DNA from: DASZVB01 sp035545855
Lineage (GTDB): Bacteria > Myxococcota_A > Polyangia > Polyangiales > Polyangiaceae
NCBI GenBank assembly: GCA_035545855.1
Contig: DASZXK010000013.1
Span: forward strand, 19,090-83,089
Direction: 5' to 3'
DNA length: 64,000 bases
The notes below the pieces were generated by a model, which had not been told where the DNA came from, searched no databases, and saw nothing but the letters and a program-made list of their open reading frames with translations. Position numbers and translations under genes: made by a program. Positions within the stretch are counted from its first letter, which is position 1. Every line of letters starts with the position of its first letter. Positions 26,358 through 35,375 of this stretch are shown in pieces.

Positions 26358-27330
26358 GAGCGAGTAGTCCTTTCGCGGCGCTCGCGATCCGCTCCGCACT
26401 CGGGAGCGCCGCGTCTTCCAGGTGCTTCGCGTAGGGTATCGGCACCTCCGCGCTGCAGACGCGCGCGACCGGCGCGTCCAGAGAGTAGAAGGCCCCCTCC
26501 ATGATGCGCGCGCTCACCTCCGCGGCGAAGCTTCCCGTGAGCCAGCCTTCGTCCACCACGACGGCCCGGTGCGTCCTCTCCACGCTCCGCACGATCGCCG
26601 GGACGTCGAGGGGTCGGAGCGAGCGCAGATCGAGGACCTCGGCGTCGATGCCGTCCCGCGCGAGGGCGTCCGCGGCGAGGAGCGTCTTCCCGACGGAGCC
26701 ACCGTACGCGATCAGCGTCACCCGCTCGCCGGGCCGGCGGATCGCCGCGTGCCAGACGCCGTCGACGGGTGCCGCTTCGTCGACGTCCGCCTCCACGTTG
26801 TAGAGCAGCTGGTGCTCGAAGATCAGGACCGGATCGGGCTCCCGGAGCGCGGCGAGGATCATCGCGTGGGCGTCCTGGGGGACGCTCGGCGTCAGGACCT
26901 TGAGTCCGGGCACGTGCGCGTACCAGCCCTCGAGGCTGTGCGAGTGCTGGGCGCCGAGCTGTCGCCCGGCCCCGGTCGCCATGCGGATCACGACGGGAAC
27001 GCCGATCTGCCCGCCCGACATGTGGCGGAGCGTCGCCGCCGTGTTCACGATCTGGTCGAGGGCGAGGAGGCTGAAGTTCACCGTCATCACCTCGACGATC
27101 GGACGGAGCCCGCCGATCGCCGAACCGATCCCCGCGCCGACGAAGCCGGATTCGGAGAGCGGCGTGTCGACGATGCGCTCGGGGCCGAACTCCTCCAGTA
27201 GCCCCTTGCTCACGGCGTAGGAGCCCCCGTAGCGGCCGACGTCCTCGCCCATCAGGAACACGCGACTGTCCCGTTTCATCGCCGTCCGGATCGCGCGCTT
27301 CGCGGCCTCGCGAAACGTCATCGTCGTCAC
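26350..27330 (-). CDS. Alpha-keto acid dehydrogenase E1 beta subunit
   Basis: 326 residues from GTG 27330, which overlaps the E1alpha stop (GTGA) and has GGAG eight bases upstream; ATG 27321 is the alternative. Transketolase-type pyrimidine-binding domain in the N-terminal half (VFLMGEDVGRYGG, TPLSESGFVGAGIGSA, HSHSLEGWYAHVPGLKV) and a C-terminal transketolase domain (RTHRAVVVDEGWLTG). It pairs with the alpha subunit to form the thiamine-diphosphate E1 heterotetramer. The sequence style is that of pyruvate, acetoin or branched-chain E1 enzymes; the substrate cannot be settled by reading, although the acetyl-CoA synthetase neighbour favours an acetyl unit. Confidence 0.92.
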   Translation of the reverse strand: MTTMTFREAAKRAIRTAMKRDSRVFLMGEDVGRYGGSYAVSKGLLEEFGPERIVDTPLSESGFVGAGIGSAIGGLRPIVEVMTVNFSLLALDQIVNTAATLRHMSGGQIGVPVVIRMATGAGRQLGAQHSHSLEGWYAHVPGLKVLTPSVPQDAHAMILAALREPDPVLIFEHQLLYNVEADVDEAAPVDGVWHAAIRRPGERVTLIAYGGSVGKTLLAADALARDGIDAEVLDLRSLRPLDVPAIVRSVERTHRAVVVDEGWLTGSFAAEVSARIMEGAFYSLDAPVARVCSAEVPIPYAKHLEDAALPSAERIASAAKGLLAHG

Positions 27331-28301
27331 GGCGTGGGCTCCGCGTAGACGTCCGCGGTCAGTCGTTCCAGCGGTTCCAGCGGGGCGGCCTCCGCTTCGG
27401 CCAGCGCCGTGGCGATCTCCGCCGCGATGCTCGCGTCGATCTCCGCGCGCGCATCGTCCGTGAGCCATTGCCGTTCCCGGAGCCACGCCTCGAACGTCCG
27501 GATGGGGTCGTGGTTCGCCATCCAGTCTCGCACCTCGTCCTTGGAGCGATAGAGCTCGGCGTCGTACATGGAGTGGGCGCGGAAGCGGTACGTCCGGAAC
27601 TCCAGGAATCGAGGCCCCGGGGTCTCGCGAATCGCCGCCGCGGCGCGCTCCGTGGCCTCGCGGACGAGGACGACGTCCATCCCGTCGACGGATTCCGCGG
27701 GAATCCCGTGGGCGCGTGGCTGCGCGCACAGGTCCGTCGTCGCCTGATGCCGCGAGAGCGCGGTGCCCATCGCGTAGCGATTGTTCTCGCAGAGGAACAG
27801 AACGGGCAGCTTCCAGAGCGCGGCGAGGTTCAGGGATTCCTGGAATTCCCCTTCGGCGACGGCGCCGTCCCCGAAGTAGCACGCGGTCACCGCGCGCCGG
27901 CGGAGCCGCGCGTCGGCCAGGGCGAGACCGACGGACAGGGGAAGCCCCGCGGCCACGATGGCGTTTCCGCCGAACAGGCGCCGCCCGGCGTCGAAGAGAT
28001 GCATCGAGCCGCCGTGGCCCCGGCTGCAACCCGTCGCCTTGCCGAACATCTCAGCGAGGATGGTACCGAGCGGAGTCCCCCTCACGATCGCGTGCGCGTG
28101 CTCCCGGTAGGTCGCGACGACGTTGTCTTCCGGTGCGAGCGCGGAGAGCGAACCGACGGCGACCGCTTCCTCGCCGTCGTAGAGGTGCAAGAAGCCACGG
28201 ATCTTCCCCGCACCGTAGGCTTCGGCGCACGTCGCCTCGAAGCGGCGGATCAGCACCATTCGTCGGAGGAGTTCCAGCGCGCCGGCACGCTCGAGGGTCA
28301 T
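27327..28301 (-). CDS. Alpha-keto acid dehydrogenase E1 alpha subunit
   Basis: 324 residues, ATG 28301 overlapping the synthetase stop by 4 nt (ATGA). The thiamine-diphosphate motif is complete: GDGAVAEGEFQESLN to VLFLCENN. Other family blocks are RRFEATCAEAYGAGKIRGF, HAHAIVRGTPL and RGHGGSMHLF, and the phosphorylation-loop-like YRFRAHSMYDAELYR. It carries out the decarboxylation step with E1beta in the cytoplasm. The subunit is of normal length for bacterial two-subunit E1 enzymes. Confidence 0.93.
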   Translation of the reverse strand: MTLERAGALELLRRMVLIRRFEATCAEAYGAGKIRGFLHLYDGEEAVAVGSLSALAPEDNVVATYREHAHAIVRGTPLGTILAEMFGKATGCSRGHGGSMHLFDAGRRLFGGNAIVAAGLPLSVGLALADARLRRRAVTACYFGDGAVAEGEFQESLNLAALWKLPVLFLCENNRYAMGTALSRHQATTDLCAQPRAHGIPAESVDGMDVVLVREATERAAAAIRETPGPRFLEFRTYRFRAHSMYDAELYRSKDEVRDWMANHDPIRTFEAWLRERQWLTDDARAEIDASIAAEIATALAEAEAAPLEPLERLTADVYAEPTP

Positions 28302-29992
28302 TCCGGTCCCCCTTCGAGCGTGGAGGTATCCCCTTCCTCGAGGCCGAGCTCGCGGGCGCGGAGCAGCCGCCGCATCACCTTCCCGCTCCGCGTCTTCGGA
28401 ACGGATTCGACGAACGCGATTTCCCTCGGCGCGACGGCAGGCCCGAGCTTCTTCCGCGCAAAGCCGATGAGCTCGTCCCGGAGCGCGTCGGTCGCGGCGT
28501 ACCCCGGCCTCGGAACGACGAAGGCCTTCACGATGTTCAGCGCCAGCGGGTCGGGCTTGCCGATCACGGCGGCCTCCACGACCGCGGGGTGGGAGAGGAG
28601 GGTGCTCTCGACCTCGAACGGGCCGATGAGGTGCCCGGCCGTCTTGATCACGTCGTCTGCGCGCCCGACGAACCAGTAGTAGCCGTCGGCGTCTCGCTTC
28701 GCGAGATCGCCCGTCAGGTACCAGCCGGCCTCGAAGCACTTCTCGTAGCGCGCGGGCTCGTTCAGATACGCGCGGAACATGGAAGGCCATCCCGGTCTGA
28801 GCGCGAGCTCCCCCTCGACGTCGGGCTCCCGGATCTCCTCGAGGCCGTGCGCTCCCCTGCGCACGATGCCGGCCTCCACCCAGGGGAGGGGCTTGCCCAT
28901 CGACCCGGGGCGCACCGTCATGCCCGGTACGTTCGCGATCATGATGCCGCCCGTCTCCGTCTGCCACCAGTTGTCCCGGATCGGCATGCCGAAGGCCTGC
29001 TCGCCCCACGTGACGGCGTCCGGGTTCAGTGGCTCGCCCACGCTCGCGACGAACCGGAGCCGCGAGAGATCCCGGCCGCGCGCGAGGTCGGCGCCGGCGC
29101 GCATGAGCATGCGGATGGCGGTCGGCGCCGTGTAGAAGACGGAGACGCGTTGCTTCTCGAGGTTCTCGTACCACCGTTCCGCCTCGAACTCGGCCTCGTC
29201 GACGATGCTGGTGACGCCGCACGTGAGCGGCGCGACGATGCCGTACGAGGTGCCGGTCACCCAGCCCGGGTCCGCGGTGCACCAGAAGACGTCCGCCGGT
29301 TCGAGCCCGAGGGCGTACCGCGCGGTCGCGTGGTGAACGACGACGGCTTCGTGGACGTGAACGGCGCCCTTCGGGCTCCCGGTCGTGCCGCTCGTGAAGT
29401 GAAGGAGCGCCGGGTCGTCCGGTTTCGTCTGGCCACCCACGAACGACGTGGCCTGACGGTCCACGAGACGATGAAAGGAGAGCGCTCCGTCCCGGTCCTC
29501 GGGTAGGTCGATCGAGATCACGTGCTCGAGCGCCGGCAGCGCGGCGCGGATCGGCAGGATCTTCTTCCGGTAGAGCGCGTCCGTCGTGACGAGCACGCGC
29601 CCCTGGCCCTTCTCGAGGCGCGTCCGGATCGGCTCCGGGCCGAAGGCGGCGAACAGCGGGCAGAGGACGGAGCGGTTCTTCAGGGTGCCCAGCACCGTCT
29701 GGTAGAGCTCCGGAACCCGCCCGGTCAGCGCGAAGACCCGGTCCCCGGCGCCGACCCCGAGTGAGCGAAGCGCGTTGCCGAACTGGTTCGCGAGCGCGGC
29801 GAGATCGCGATACCTGAGATCGACGACGTCGCCCCGTTTCCCGAGCCACCGGAGCGCGACGCGGTCGCCGCGTCCTTCGTTCACGTGTCGATCGACCGCA
29901 GCCTCGGCGATGTTCAGCCCTCCCGCGGCCGCTCCGCCGGCGAGCTCCGTGCGCGCTGCGGCGAGAAGCGGGTGTTCCGACGGGGAGGGCAT
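28298..29992 (-). CDS. acsA: Acetyl-CoA synthetase (AMP-forming), AcsA-like short form
   Basis: 564 residues from ATG 29992; a TTG nine codons upstream is possible. The ANL-superfamily motifs are present: P-loop FTSGTTGSPKGAVH, WWQTETGG, YLTGDLAKRDADGYYWFVGR and the C-terminal catalytic Lys in KTRSGKVMRR. Length fits the roughly 570-residue AcsA type of Gram-positives and some Proteobacteria and not the 650-residue Acs. It activates acetate to acetyl-CoA through acetyl-AMP. As first gene of a chain of overlapping genes (E1alpha, E1beta, E2, acyl carrier protein), it links acetate and keto-acid routes to acetyl units. The Lys in SGK may be regulated by acetylation, as known in the family. Confidence 0.9.
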   Translation of the reverse strand: MPSPSEHPLLAAARTELAGGAAAGGLNIAEAAVDRHVNEGRGDRVALRWLGKRGDVVDLRYRDLAALANQFGNALRSLGVGAGDRVFALTGRVPELYQTVLGTLKNRSVLCPLFAAFGPEPIRTRLEKGQGRVLVTTDALYRKKILPIRAALPALEHVISIDLPEDRDGALSFHRLVDRQATSFVGGQTKPDDPALLHFTSGTTGSPKGAVHVHEAVVVHHATARYALGLEPADVFWCTADPGWVTGTSYGIVAPLTCGVTSIVDEAEFEAERWYENLEKQRVSVFYTAPTAIRMLMRAGADLARGRDLSRLRFVASVGEPLNPDAVTWGEQAFGMPIRDNWWQTETGGIMIANVPGMTVRPGSMGKPLPWVEAGIVRRGAHGLEEIREPDVEGELALRPGWPSMFRAYLNEPARYEKCFEAGWYLTGDLAKRDADGYYWFVGRADDVIKTAGHLIGPFEVESTLLSHPAVVEAAVIGKPDPLALNIVKAFVVPRPGYAATDALRDELIGFARKKLGPAVAPREIAFVESVPKTRSGKVMRRLLRARELGLEEGDTSTLEGGPE

Positions 29993-30239
29993 GGCGACCG
30001 TGTCCGGAGGAGCGAGCAATCCCCGTACCAGCGCGGCCCACGAGGGAAGATTCGCGGGCCGCGAAACGCTGCGCGGGCCCCGCGGTTTGCGCGACGGTCC
30101 CTTCGCGTGAAGCAGGTGCGTGCGACCGCAAGGATTGCGCGTCGCTCGGTGCGATGAGGAGGCGAGAAGCGCGGGCGGCCGCGGGCGCGCGTTCGACGTC
30201 GACGAGGAGCGCGGTCCGCCGCTCTCCCGGCGGGGGTCG

Positions 30240-31025
30240 CTACTGCGTGATCGCCTTCAGATCGAGCATTTCCTCGACGCTCGGCATCACGATGAGCTCG
30301 CAGCGGCGGTTCTTCTGCCGGCCTTCGTCGGTATCGTTCGAGGCGATCGGATCGGTGTCGGCGAAGCCGCCGGCGCTCCAGTGCTCCACGGGAAGGCCGC
30401 CGCCCTTCTCCGGATCGACGAGGAACACGAGCACCTCGCGGGCCCGCATGAGCGAGAGGCCCCAGTTGTCCTTGAACGGACCGTGCTGGAAGGGCTTGTT
30501 GTCCGTATGGCCCGCCACCTGGTAATCGCGCGACAGGAGCTGAGGGTCCGCCTTGATGATGCCTGCGACCTTGGAGAGGATGTCGAGGCCGTCCTTCTTC
30601 AACGTCTCGCGGCCGGAGTCGAACAGCACGTCTCCCGGCAGGGAGATGACCATCCGGTTGTGACGGACGTTCACGGCGAGACCGAGCTTGGTCAGGGCGT
30701 CGAGCTTCGACTTCAGCTTCTCGAACCGCTCCTTGATGAGCTCGAGCTGGTGAGCGCGCGCCTCGTACTCAGCGAGCGCCTGCTTCTGCTTCTCGAGGTC
30801 GGCCTTCGTCGTCGAGACCTCGATGCCGAGCTCCTTCAGCTGCCGCGTCAGCTCCTCGATCTTCGCCTGGGCGTCCTTGATCTTGCGATCGTCGTCGGCT
30901 TTCAGGTTGTTGTACTTCGCGAGCTGCGCTTGCCACTCGTCCTCCGAGTAGCCGCAGGCGACGAGGTTCGTGGCGAAAAGGGTGGCGAACGTGAATCGGA
31001 AGAGGCGGCGCATCGTGGCACGCAT
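30240..31025 (-). CDS. OmpA/MotB-domain lipoprotein with coiled coil
   Basis: 261 residues. Leader RRLFRFTFATLFATNLVAC has a lipobox ending at about Cys23; an ATG four codons into the frame is an alternative start. Residues about 35-115 are a charged coiled coil (KIKDAQAKIEELTRQLKEL and onward). The C-terminal 135 residues form an OmpA-like peptidoglycan-binding domain: LPGDVLFDSGRETLKKDG, VAGHTDNKPF, LSLMRAREVLVFLV, and RQKNRRCELIV. It should sit in the outer membrane and tie it to peptidoglycan through diaminopimelate. A DxxNxR-like pattern is present in RQKNRR. It is followed on the same strand by the second hybrid kinase's gene upstream, with no operon evidence. Confidence 0.9.
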   Translation of the reverse strand: MRATMRRLFRFTFATLFATNLVACGYSEDEWQAQLAKYNNLKADDDRKIKDAQAKIEELTRQLKELGIEVSTTKADLEKQKQALAEYEARAHQLELIKERFEKLKSKLDALTKLGLAVNVRHNRMVISLPGDVLFDSGRETLKKDGLDILSKVAGIIKADPQLLSRDYQVAGHTDNKPFQHGPFKDNWGLSLMRAREVLVFLVDPEKGGGLPVEHWSAGGFADTDPIASNDTDEGRQKNRRCELIVMPSVEEMLDLKAITQ

Positions 31026-31055
31026 GGTAGGAGGAACCGCCGTCCGTGTGAAGCG

Positions 31056-33023
31056 TCAGCTTTCGGGTCGTTCGAGTAACTCCCGGACGCGGGCCATGAG
31101 CCCGTCGTACGTGACGGGCTTCTCGACGACGCCGACGACGTCTCCGGGCACGCCGTCCGCGTGACCGCTGAAGTACGCGACCTTGAGGCGCGGCGCGAGC
31201 TTCGCGAGCTCGGCGCGCACGGCTTCGCCCGACTGGACGGGCATCGAGCGATCGAGCAGGACGAGGTCGATGCTCCGGAGCAAGGCGTCGTCCGCGAGCA
31301 GGGCGAGGGCTTCCCGTCCGCTCGCAGCGACGTGCACGACGTACCCCTCGCGCTCGAGCATCCGGCGCGTGACCTCCCTGACCGGAAGCTCGTCGTCGAT
31401 GACGAGGATCCGGTGGGAGCCGGATCGGGGCGCGTCGCGTCCGACCGTGGCCTGCTCCACGGGCGCGACCGGCGCGACGAGCGGCAGGAACAGCGCGAAC
31501 GTGGTCCCGGCGCCCGGGACCGTGCGGCAGTCGATGACGCCGCCGTGTTCCCGTACGGTCGCTCGCGCCGTGGACAGGCCGAGCCCGGTACCCTTGCCGA
31601 CGTCCTTCGTCGTGAAGAAGGGCTCGTAGAGGCGGGCGCTCGTCGCCGCGCTCATTCCGACGCCGTTGTCGACGACGCGGATGGCCACGTACTTCCGTTC
31701 CGCGTCGAGGCCCTCCGGGAGCTCCGTCGCTGGAGCTTGCACGCGCTCCACCTCGATCGCGATCTTCTTCGGCGCGACGTCGGACTCGAGCACGGCGTCT
31801 CGCGCGTTGATGAGCAGGTTCACCAGGGCCTGCTCGAGCTGAGCTGCGTCCGAAAGGACGGGTTGCTCCTCCGGAGGGCACAGGACCGAGACCTCGATGC
31901 TCTGGTCGAATGCTCGCCGGCACATCGTGACGGCACGCTCGACCACGAGACGGACGTCTTCGGCGCGGCGTTCCGTCTGGCGGGAGCGGCCCGCGAACGC
32001 CACGAGCTGGCGCACGAGCTCGGCTGCGCGGAGCGCCGCCTCCCGGGCGCTCCTGAGCATCGACGCGGATTCCGGCGAAGCATCGGCCATCGCGAGCTCG
32101 ATGTTCGGCAGGATCACGGTCAGCATGTTGTTGAAGTTGTGCGCGACCCCGGCGGAGAGCTGCCCGATGGCCTCGAGCTTCTGAGTCTGACGGACCCGGT
32201 CCTCGAACTCGCGCTGCTCGGTGATGTCGAGCACCCCGCCGACGAGCTTCTCGATGCTGCCGTCGGCCGCACGGGTGACGCTCGCCTTGCTCAGGGTCCG
32301 TCGCACCGTCCCGTCGGGCCGCACGACCCGGTACTGGCGGTCGGGAAAGTCCCCGCTCTTCACGGCTCGAGAGATCGCGTCCCGCTGGAGCGCCTGATCT
32401 TCCGGGTGAATCGTCCGGAGGTAGGCTTCTCGCGTCCGGGGAGCGGTGTCCTGCGTGACGCCCCAGATGCGGCACATGGCGTCGTCCCACGCGATCTCGT
32501 CCTTCTTCGCGTCCCAGCTCCAGAGCCCCATGCTCGTTGCAGCGACCGCGAGACGGAGCTTCTCCTCGCTGTCGCGGAGCGCGGCCTCCGCCTGCTTCTG
32601 GGCCGTGATCTCGGTCGCGATGCTCACGAGCGCGAGGATCCGTCCGCCCTCGACGACCGGGGAGATCCGGGTGAGGAAGTCGTGCTTCGTGCCGTCGGTG
32701 TACCGGGCATGGCTCTCGAGGCTCACGGTGTCCCCCGTGGCGGCGACCCTGTCGATCACGGCGCGGATGCGGTCGGACTCGGTCCCGAGGTAGTCGAAGA
32801 CGTTGGTCCCCACGACCTCGGCGATCGTCTTCCCCGGCCGAGCCCGGTTCAGGAAGAGAATCGTGCCGTCCATGGCGAACATCACGATGAAGTCGGGAAC
32901 GTTCGCGAGGAACAGACCGAAGAGGGCGACGAACTGCTCGGCGCCGCCGCCGGCCGCGCTCGCCGCCGAGACGAGCCTCGCGAGCTCCGCGCGGAGTCGC
33001 TCGATCTGCGGATCTGCGCCCAT
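31056..33023 (-). CDS. Soluble hybrid sensor histidine kinase with two PAS domains
   Basis: 655 residues from ATG 33023, which has GAGGGG and, ten bases upstream, a TAGAGT box. PAS (about 35-140), PAS/PAC (about 150-265, ending GVLDITEQREFED), a histidine phosphoacceptor region of the NtrB-like class with GVAHNFNNMLTVI, HATPase with NLLINARDA, VVDNGVGM and GTGLGLSTARA, and a C-terminal receiver with LVLLDRSMP. In the receiver the Asp acceptor is followed by Arg-Ser where Leu-Arg or Met-x is usual. No membrane segments. Cytoplasmic sensing and phosphotransfer to an unlinked partner are expected. Confidence 0.9.
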   Translation of the reverse strand: MGADPQIERLRAELARLVSAASAAGGGAEQFVALFGLFLANVPDFIVMFAMDGTILFLNRARPGKTIAEVVGTNVFDYLGTESDRIRAVIDRVAATGDTVSLESHARYTDGTKHDFLTRISPVVEGGRILALVSIATEITAQKQAEAALRDSEEKLRLAVAATSMGLWSWDAKKDEIAWDDAMCRIWGVTQDTAPRTREAYLRTIHPEDQALQRDAISRAVKSGDFPDRQYRVVRPDGTVRRTLSKASVTRAADGSIEKLVGGVLDITEQREFEDRVRQTQKLEAIGQLSAGVAHNFNNMLTVILPNIELAMADASPESASMLRSAREAALRAAELVRQLVAFAGRSRQTERRAEDVRLVVERAVTMCRRAFDQSIEVSVLCPPEEQPVLSDAAQLEQALVNLLINARDAVLESDVAPKKIAIEVERVQAPATELPEGLDAERKYVAIRVVDNGVGMSAATSARLYEPFFTTKDVGKGTGLGLSTARATVREHGGVIDCRTVPGAGTTFALFLPLVAPVAPVEQATVGRDAPRSGSHRILVIDDELPVREVTRRMLEREGYVVHVAASGREALALLADDALLRSIDLVLLDRSMPVQSGEAVRAELAKLAPRLKVAYFSGHADGVPGDVVGVVEKPVTYDGLMARVRELLERPES

Positions 33024-33033
33024 GCAACCCCTC

Positions 33034-33039
33034 ACTCTA
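33034..33039 (-). promoter_or_regulatory. Candidate -10 box of the hybrid kinase gene
   Basis: TAGAGT read on the minus strand, ending 10 nt before ATG 33023. Such a short distance would give a nearly leaderless message. Confidence 0.35.
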
Positions 33040-33148
33040 CTCTCGACCGCGCCCCTGTGAAGGCACCGGTTTTTCGCGAGTGCAGCCCGCGAACCCTCCG
33101 TCGAGATCCACAGGACCCGGTTTTTTCTCCCCGATGGCGCGTCCGTCC

Positions 33149-33154
33149 TATAGG
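33149..33154 (+). promoter_or_regulatory. Candidate -10 box of the small Cys-rich lipoprotein gene
   Basis: TATAGG lies 30 nt before ATG 33185, leaving room for a normal leader with the GGAGG ribosome site at 33170-33174. A T-rich stretch (33120-33127) sits just upstream. Confidence 0.35.
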
Positions 33155-33184
33155 GTCCCCGCGCATCTTCGGAGGTATTTCGCC

Positions 33185-33661
33185 ATGACCCTTCGCGTCC
33201 TTTCCTTGCTTTCCTGCGCTCTCCTCGTCGGTGCTTGCAGCAGCGACGGCAAATCCGGAACGGGAGGCGCCGCCCCGGGCGACTCCGGCGCCGGCGGCTC
33301 GAGCAGCGGCGGCAACGGCGGTTCTTCCGGCTCCGGGGCGGGCGGTTCGTCCGGGTCCGCGACCGGCGGCTCGAGCGCCGGAGGAGCGAACGGCGACGGC
33401 GGCGCGAGCTACGGGGACGGCGGCGATCCCTGTTCGTCCTGCCTCACGGCTCACTGCTCGACCGAGGTCGACGCCTGCTCGGCCGCGGATAGGTGCCTCG
33501 CCGAGCTCGGATGTGCTCAGGCGTCGTGCCACGCAGTGTCCGGCATCGACGCCGGGGTCGCGTGCCTGACGGCCGAATGCTCCGGCGACGGAGGGCTCGC
33601 GCCGGAGCTCGTCGACGTCGTGACCTGCATCACGGCCCACTGCAGCTCCGTCTGCCAGTGA
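33185..33661 (+). CDS. Small Cys-rich lipoprotein
   Basis: 158 residues, ATG 33185 with GGAGG upstream. Leader MTLRVLSLLSCALLVGAC ends in a lipobox at Cys18. A Gly/Ser linker spans about 22-80 (GGSSGSGAGGSSGSATGGSS is typical). The C-terminal 75 residues contain twelve or so Cys in patterns such as CSSCLTAHC, CLAELGCAQASC and CITAHCSSVC, suggesting a disulphide-stapled surface domain. No known family is recognised. Similar short Cys-rich tails are common in Polyangiales lipoproteins. Confidence 0.8.
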   Translation: MTLRVLSLLSCALLVGACSSDGKSGTGGAAPGDSGAGGSSSGGNGGSSGSGAGGSSGSATGGSSAGGANGDGGASYGDGGDPCSSCLTAHCSTEVDACSAADRCLAELGCAQASCHAVSGIDAGVACLTAECSGDGGLAPELVDVVTCITAHCSSVCQ

Positions 33662-33800
33662 TGCGCAATTCACTGAATTGATTGGGTAATTTGTGGGGAC
33701 TGCTCCACGGGGGGGACTGGCCGTATGAGACTCGGAAGGCGTGCGGGAATGCCGCAACGCTCCGATTTCACTGCTATCCCGCCCGAGCCTGGATGAGGTA
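33662..33800. promoter_or_regulatory. AT-rich upstream region of the desaturase gene with a small palindrome
   Basis: The segment 33662-33695 is far less GC-rich than its surroundings. CAATTC (33666-33671) and GAATTG (33675-33680) form a 6-bp inverted repeat with a 3-nt centre. It may be a promoter/operator for the desaturase or a small terminator after the lipoprotein gene. Confidence 0.35.
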
Positions 33801-34667
33801 ATGGGCCAAAGCTCGGCCCGATCCACGCGGCGCCGCTCGAAGACTGGACTCGGCTTGAAAGCATCGACTTCCCCGCGTCGCGGAACCTTTCTGAGATTCA
33901 GAGCTGACCGGCAGTCCGTCGCGTTCGTGCTCCTCGCGTTCGGAGCTCACGTGGCGCTGTACGCGTACGCCACGCCCTGGCTCGCGCTCTCATCGACCAT
34001 TCCGCTCTTCTTCCTCTCGATCATGGTGGCTCCGCTGAACCACCATCATCAGCACGTGAACGTGTTCCGGAGCGACGTGCTGAACCGCCTCTATGATCTG
34101 GTTCTCGCGCTGCAGACGGGCGCGGGGCCCTACACGTGGGTCTTGCACCACAACCTCGGCCACCACCTGAACTACCTCGCGCAGCCGCCGTCGACGCCGG
34201 CCGACGAGTCTCACTGGGCGCGCTCCGATGGGAGCAAGATGGGGCGGTTCGAGTACACGTTCCACCTGTTCCTCGACCATCAGCGGGACGTCCACCGGAA
34301 CGGGCGCCGTCATCCGAAGGTCTATCGCGCGTTCTGGCTCATGCGGGCCCCGCTGTTCGCGGTGATCGTCGTGCTCGCCGCGCTGAAGCCCTGGAACTTC
34401 GCCTTCGTGGTCGCGCTGCCCGCGGCGCTCACGTTCCTTCACACGTGCTGGGCGACGTACGAGCACCACGCCGGGCAACCGACGACCTCCCACTACGAGG
34501 CGACGGTGAACCGCATCCACCCGCTCTACAACGTGATGAGCTGGAATCTCGGCTATCACACGGCGCACCATCTTCGTCCGGGCGTGCACTGGTCGGAGCT
34601 CCCGGCGCTCCACCGGGAGATCGAAGCCAAGATTCCGCCCGCGCAGATCCTGACGACCTTCTGGTGA
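33801..34667 (+). CDS. Membrane fatty-acid desaturase-like protein
   Basis: 288 residues from ATG 33801; the start is uncertain (GTG 33741 also in frame, no ideal ribosome site for either). Three histidine clusters of the membrane di-iron desaturase/hydroxylase superfamily are intact: HHHQH, HHNLGHH and HTAHH. Hydrophobic segments lie around 45-80 and 180-215. It would insert a double bond (or a hydroxyl) into a membrane lipid using O2 and an electron donor such as ferredoxin. The exact substrate is not evident. Confidence 0.85.
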   Translation: MGQSSARSTRRRSKTGLGLKASTSPRRGTFLRFRADRQSVAFVLLAFGAHVALYAYATPWLALSSTIPLFFLSIMVAPLNHHHQHVNVFRSDVLNRLYDLVLALQTGAGPYTWVLHHNLGHHLNYLAQPPSTPADESHWARSDGSKMGRFEYTFHLFLDHQRDVHRNGRRHPKVYRAFWLMRAPLFAVIVVLAALKPWNFAFVVALPAALTFLHTCWATYEHHAGQPTTSHYEATVNRIHPLYNVMSWNLGYHTAHHLRPGVHWSELPALHREIEAKIPPAQILTTFW

Positions 34668-34713
34668 GGTCTGGTACGGCGCCTGCAGGCTACCCCCGTC
34701 GACGGAGGTATCC

Positions 34714-35355
34714 ATGTGGCGCCGAATCTCGCTTTGTGTCGCAAGTGTCGCGGGCATCTCGCTTCTCGCCGCATGCGGCGGAGACGTCGGCTCGTCTCCG
34801 GGGAACACGGCTCTGACCAAGGAAGGTGACGGAGGATCGACGGCGAGCGCGGGCGACTCCGGCGGTACTTCGATCGACCTGGAAAGCGCGACCGCCGCGG
34901 CGAATCTCACCGACGCGGAAGTCTTGCAGGTGCTCATCGATGCGAGCGCGGGGAACACCGGCATCGGCATTCTCGTGAGCCGGTGCGCGCAGAACCCGGC
35001 GGTGAAGACCTTCGCGGGCGAGATGGCCACGGAGCACATGACTAACGAAAAGCGGGCGACGGAGCTCGCCGGAACTCTCGGGATCTCGCCGGCCGACAGC
35101 GCCATCGCGGAACGGCTCCGGTCGGACGCCGCGAACACGCAGGCCGAGCTGACGGCGACTTCGCCTGGGCCGGAGTTCGACCGGCTGTACCTCCAGGAGT
35201 TCTCGAGCCAGCACGGCGAGTTCCTCGGCTGCCTGGACCGGATGATCGAAACCACGGACTCGCCCGATATCCGGATGTACCTCGCGGATCGGCGGGACGA
35301 GGCGGAGGGGGATCTCCGTGCCGGGACGAGCCTCCTCATGACGATGGAGCGGTAG
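34714..35355 (+). CDS. DUF4142 lipoprotein
   Basis: 213 residues, ATG 34714 with ACGGAGG ahead. Leader RRISLCVASVAGISLLAAC is a lipoprotein signal (Cys21). After a short Gly/Ser linker a ferritin-like DUF4142 helical bundle spans about 60-205: LTDAEVLQVLIDASAGN, AVKTFAGEMATEHM, and FDRLYLQEFSSQHGEFL. DUF4142 proteins are periplasmic and often stress-linked, with unclear chemistry. It follows the desaturase by 46 bp on the same strand. Confidence 0.85.
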   Translation: MWRRISLCVASVAGISLLAACGGDVGSSPGNTALTKEGDGGSTASAGDSGGTSIDLESATAAANLTDAEVLQVLIDASAGNTGIGILVSRCAQNPAVKTFAGEMATEHMTNEKRATELAGTLGISPADSAIAERLRSDAANTQAELTATSPGPEFDRLYLQEFSSQHGEFLGCLDRMIETTDSPDIRMYLADRRDEAEGDLRAGTSLLMTMER

Positions 35356-35375
35356 CCCGCCGGCGCCCGCCCCGC

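Noticed and set aside
31161..33188. Long antisense frame opposite the second hybrid kinase
   Set aside because: No domain and strongly biased composition; the kinase strand has every expected box.
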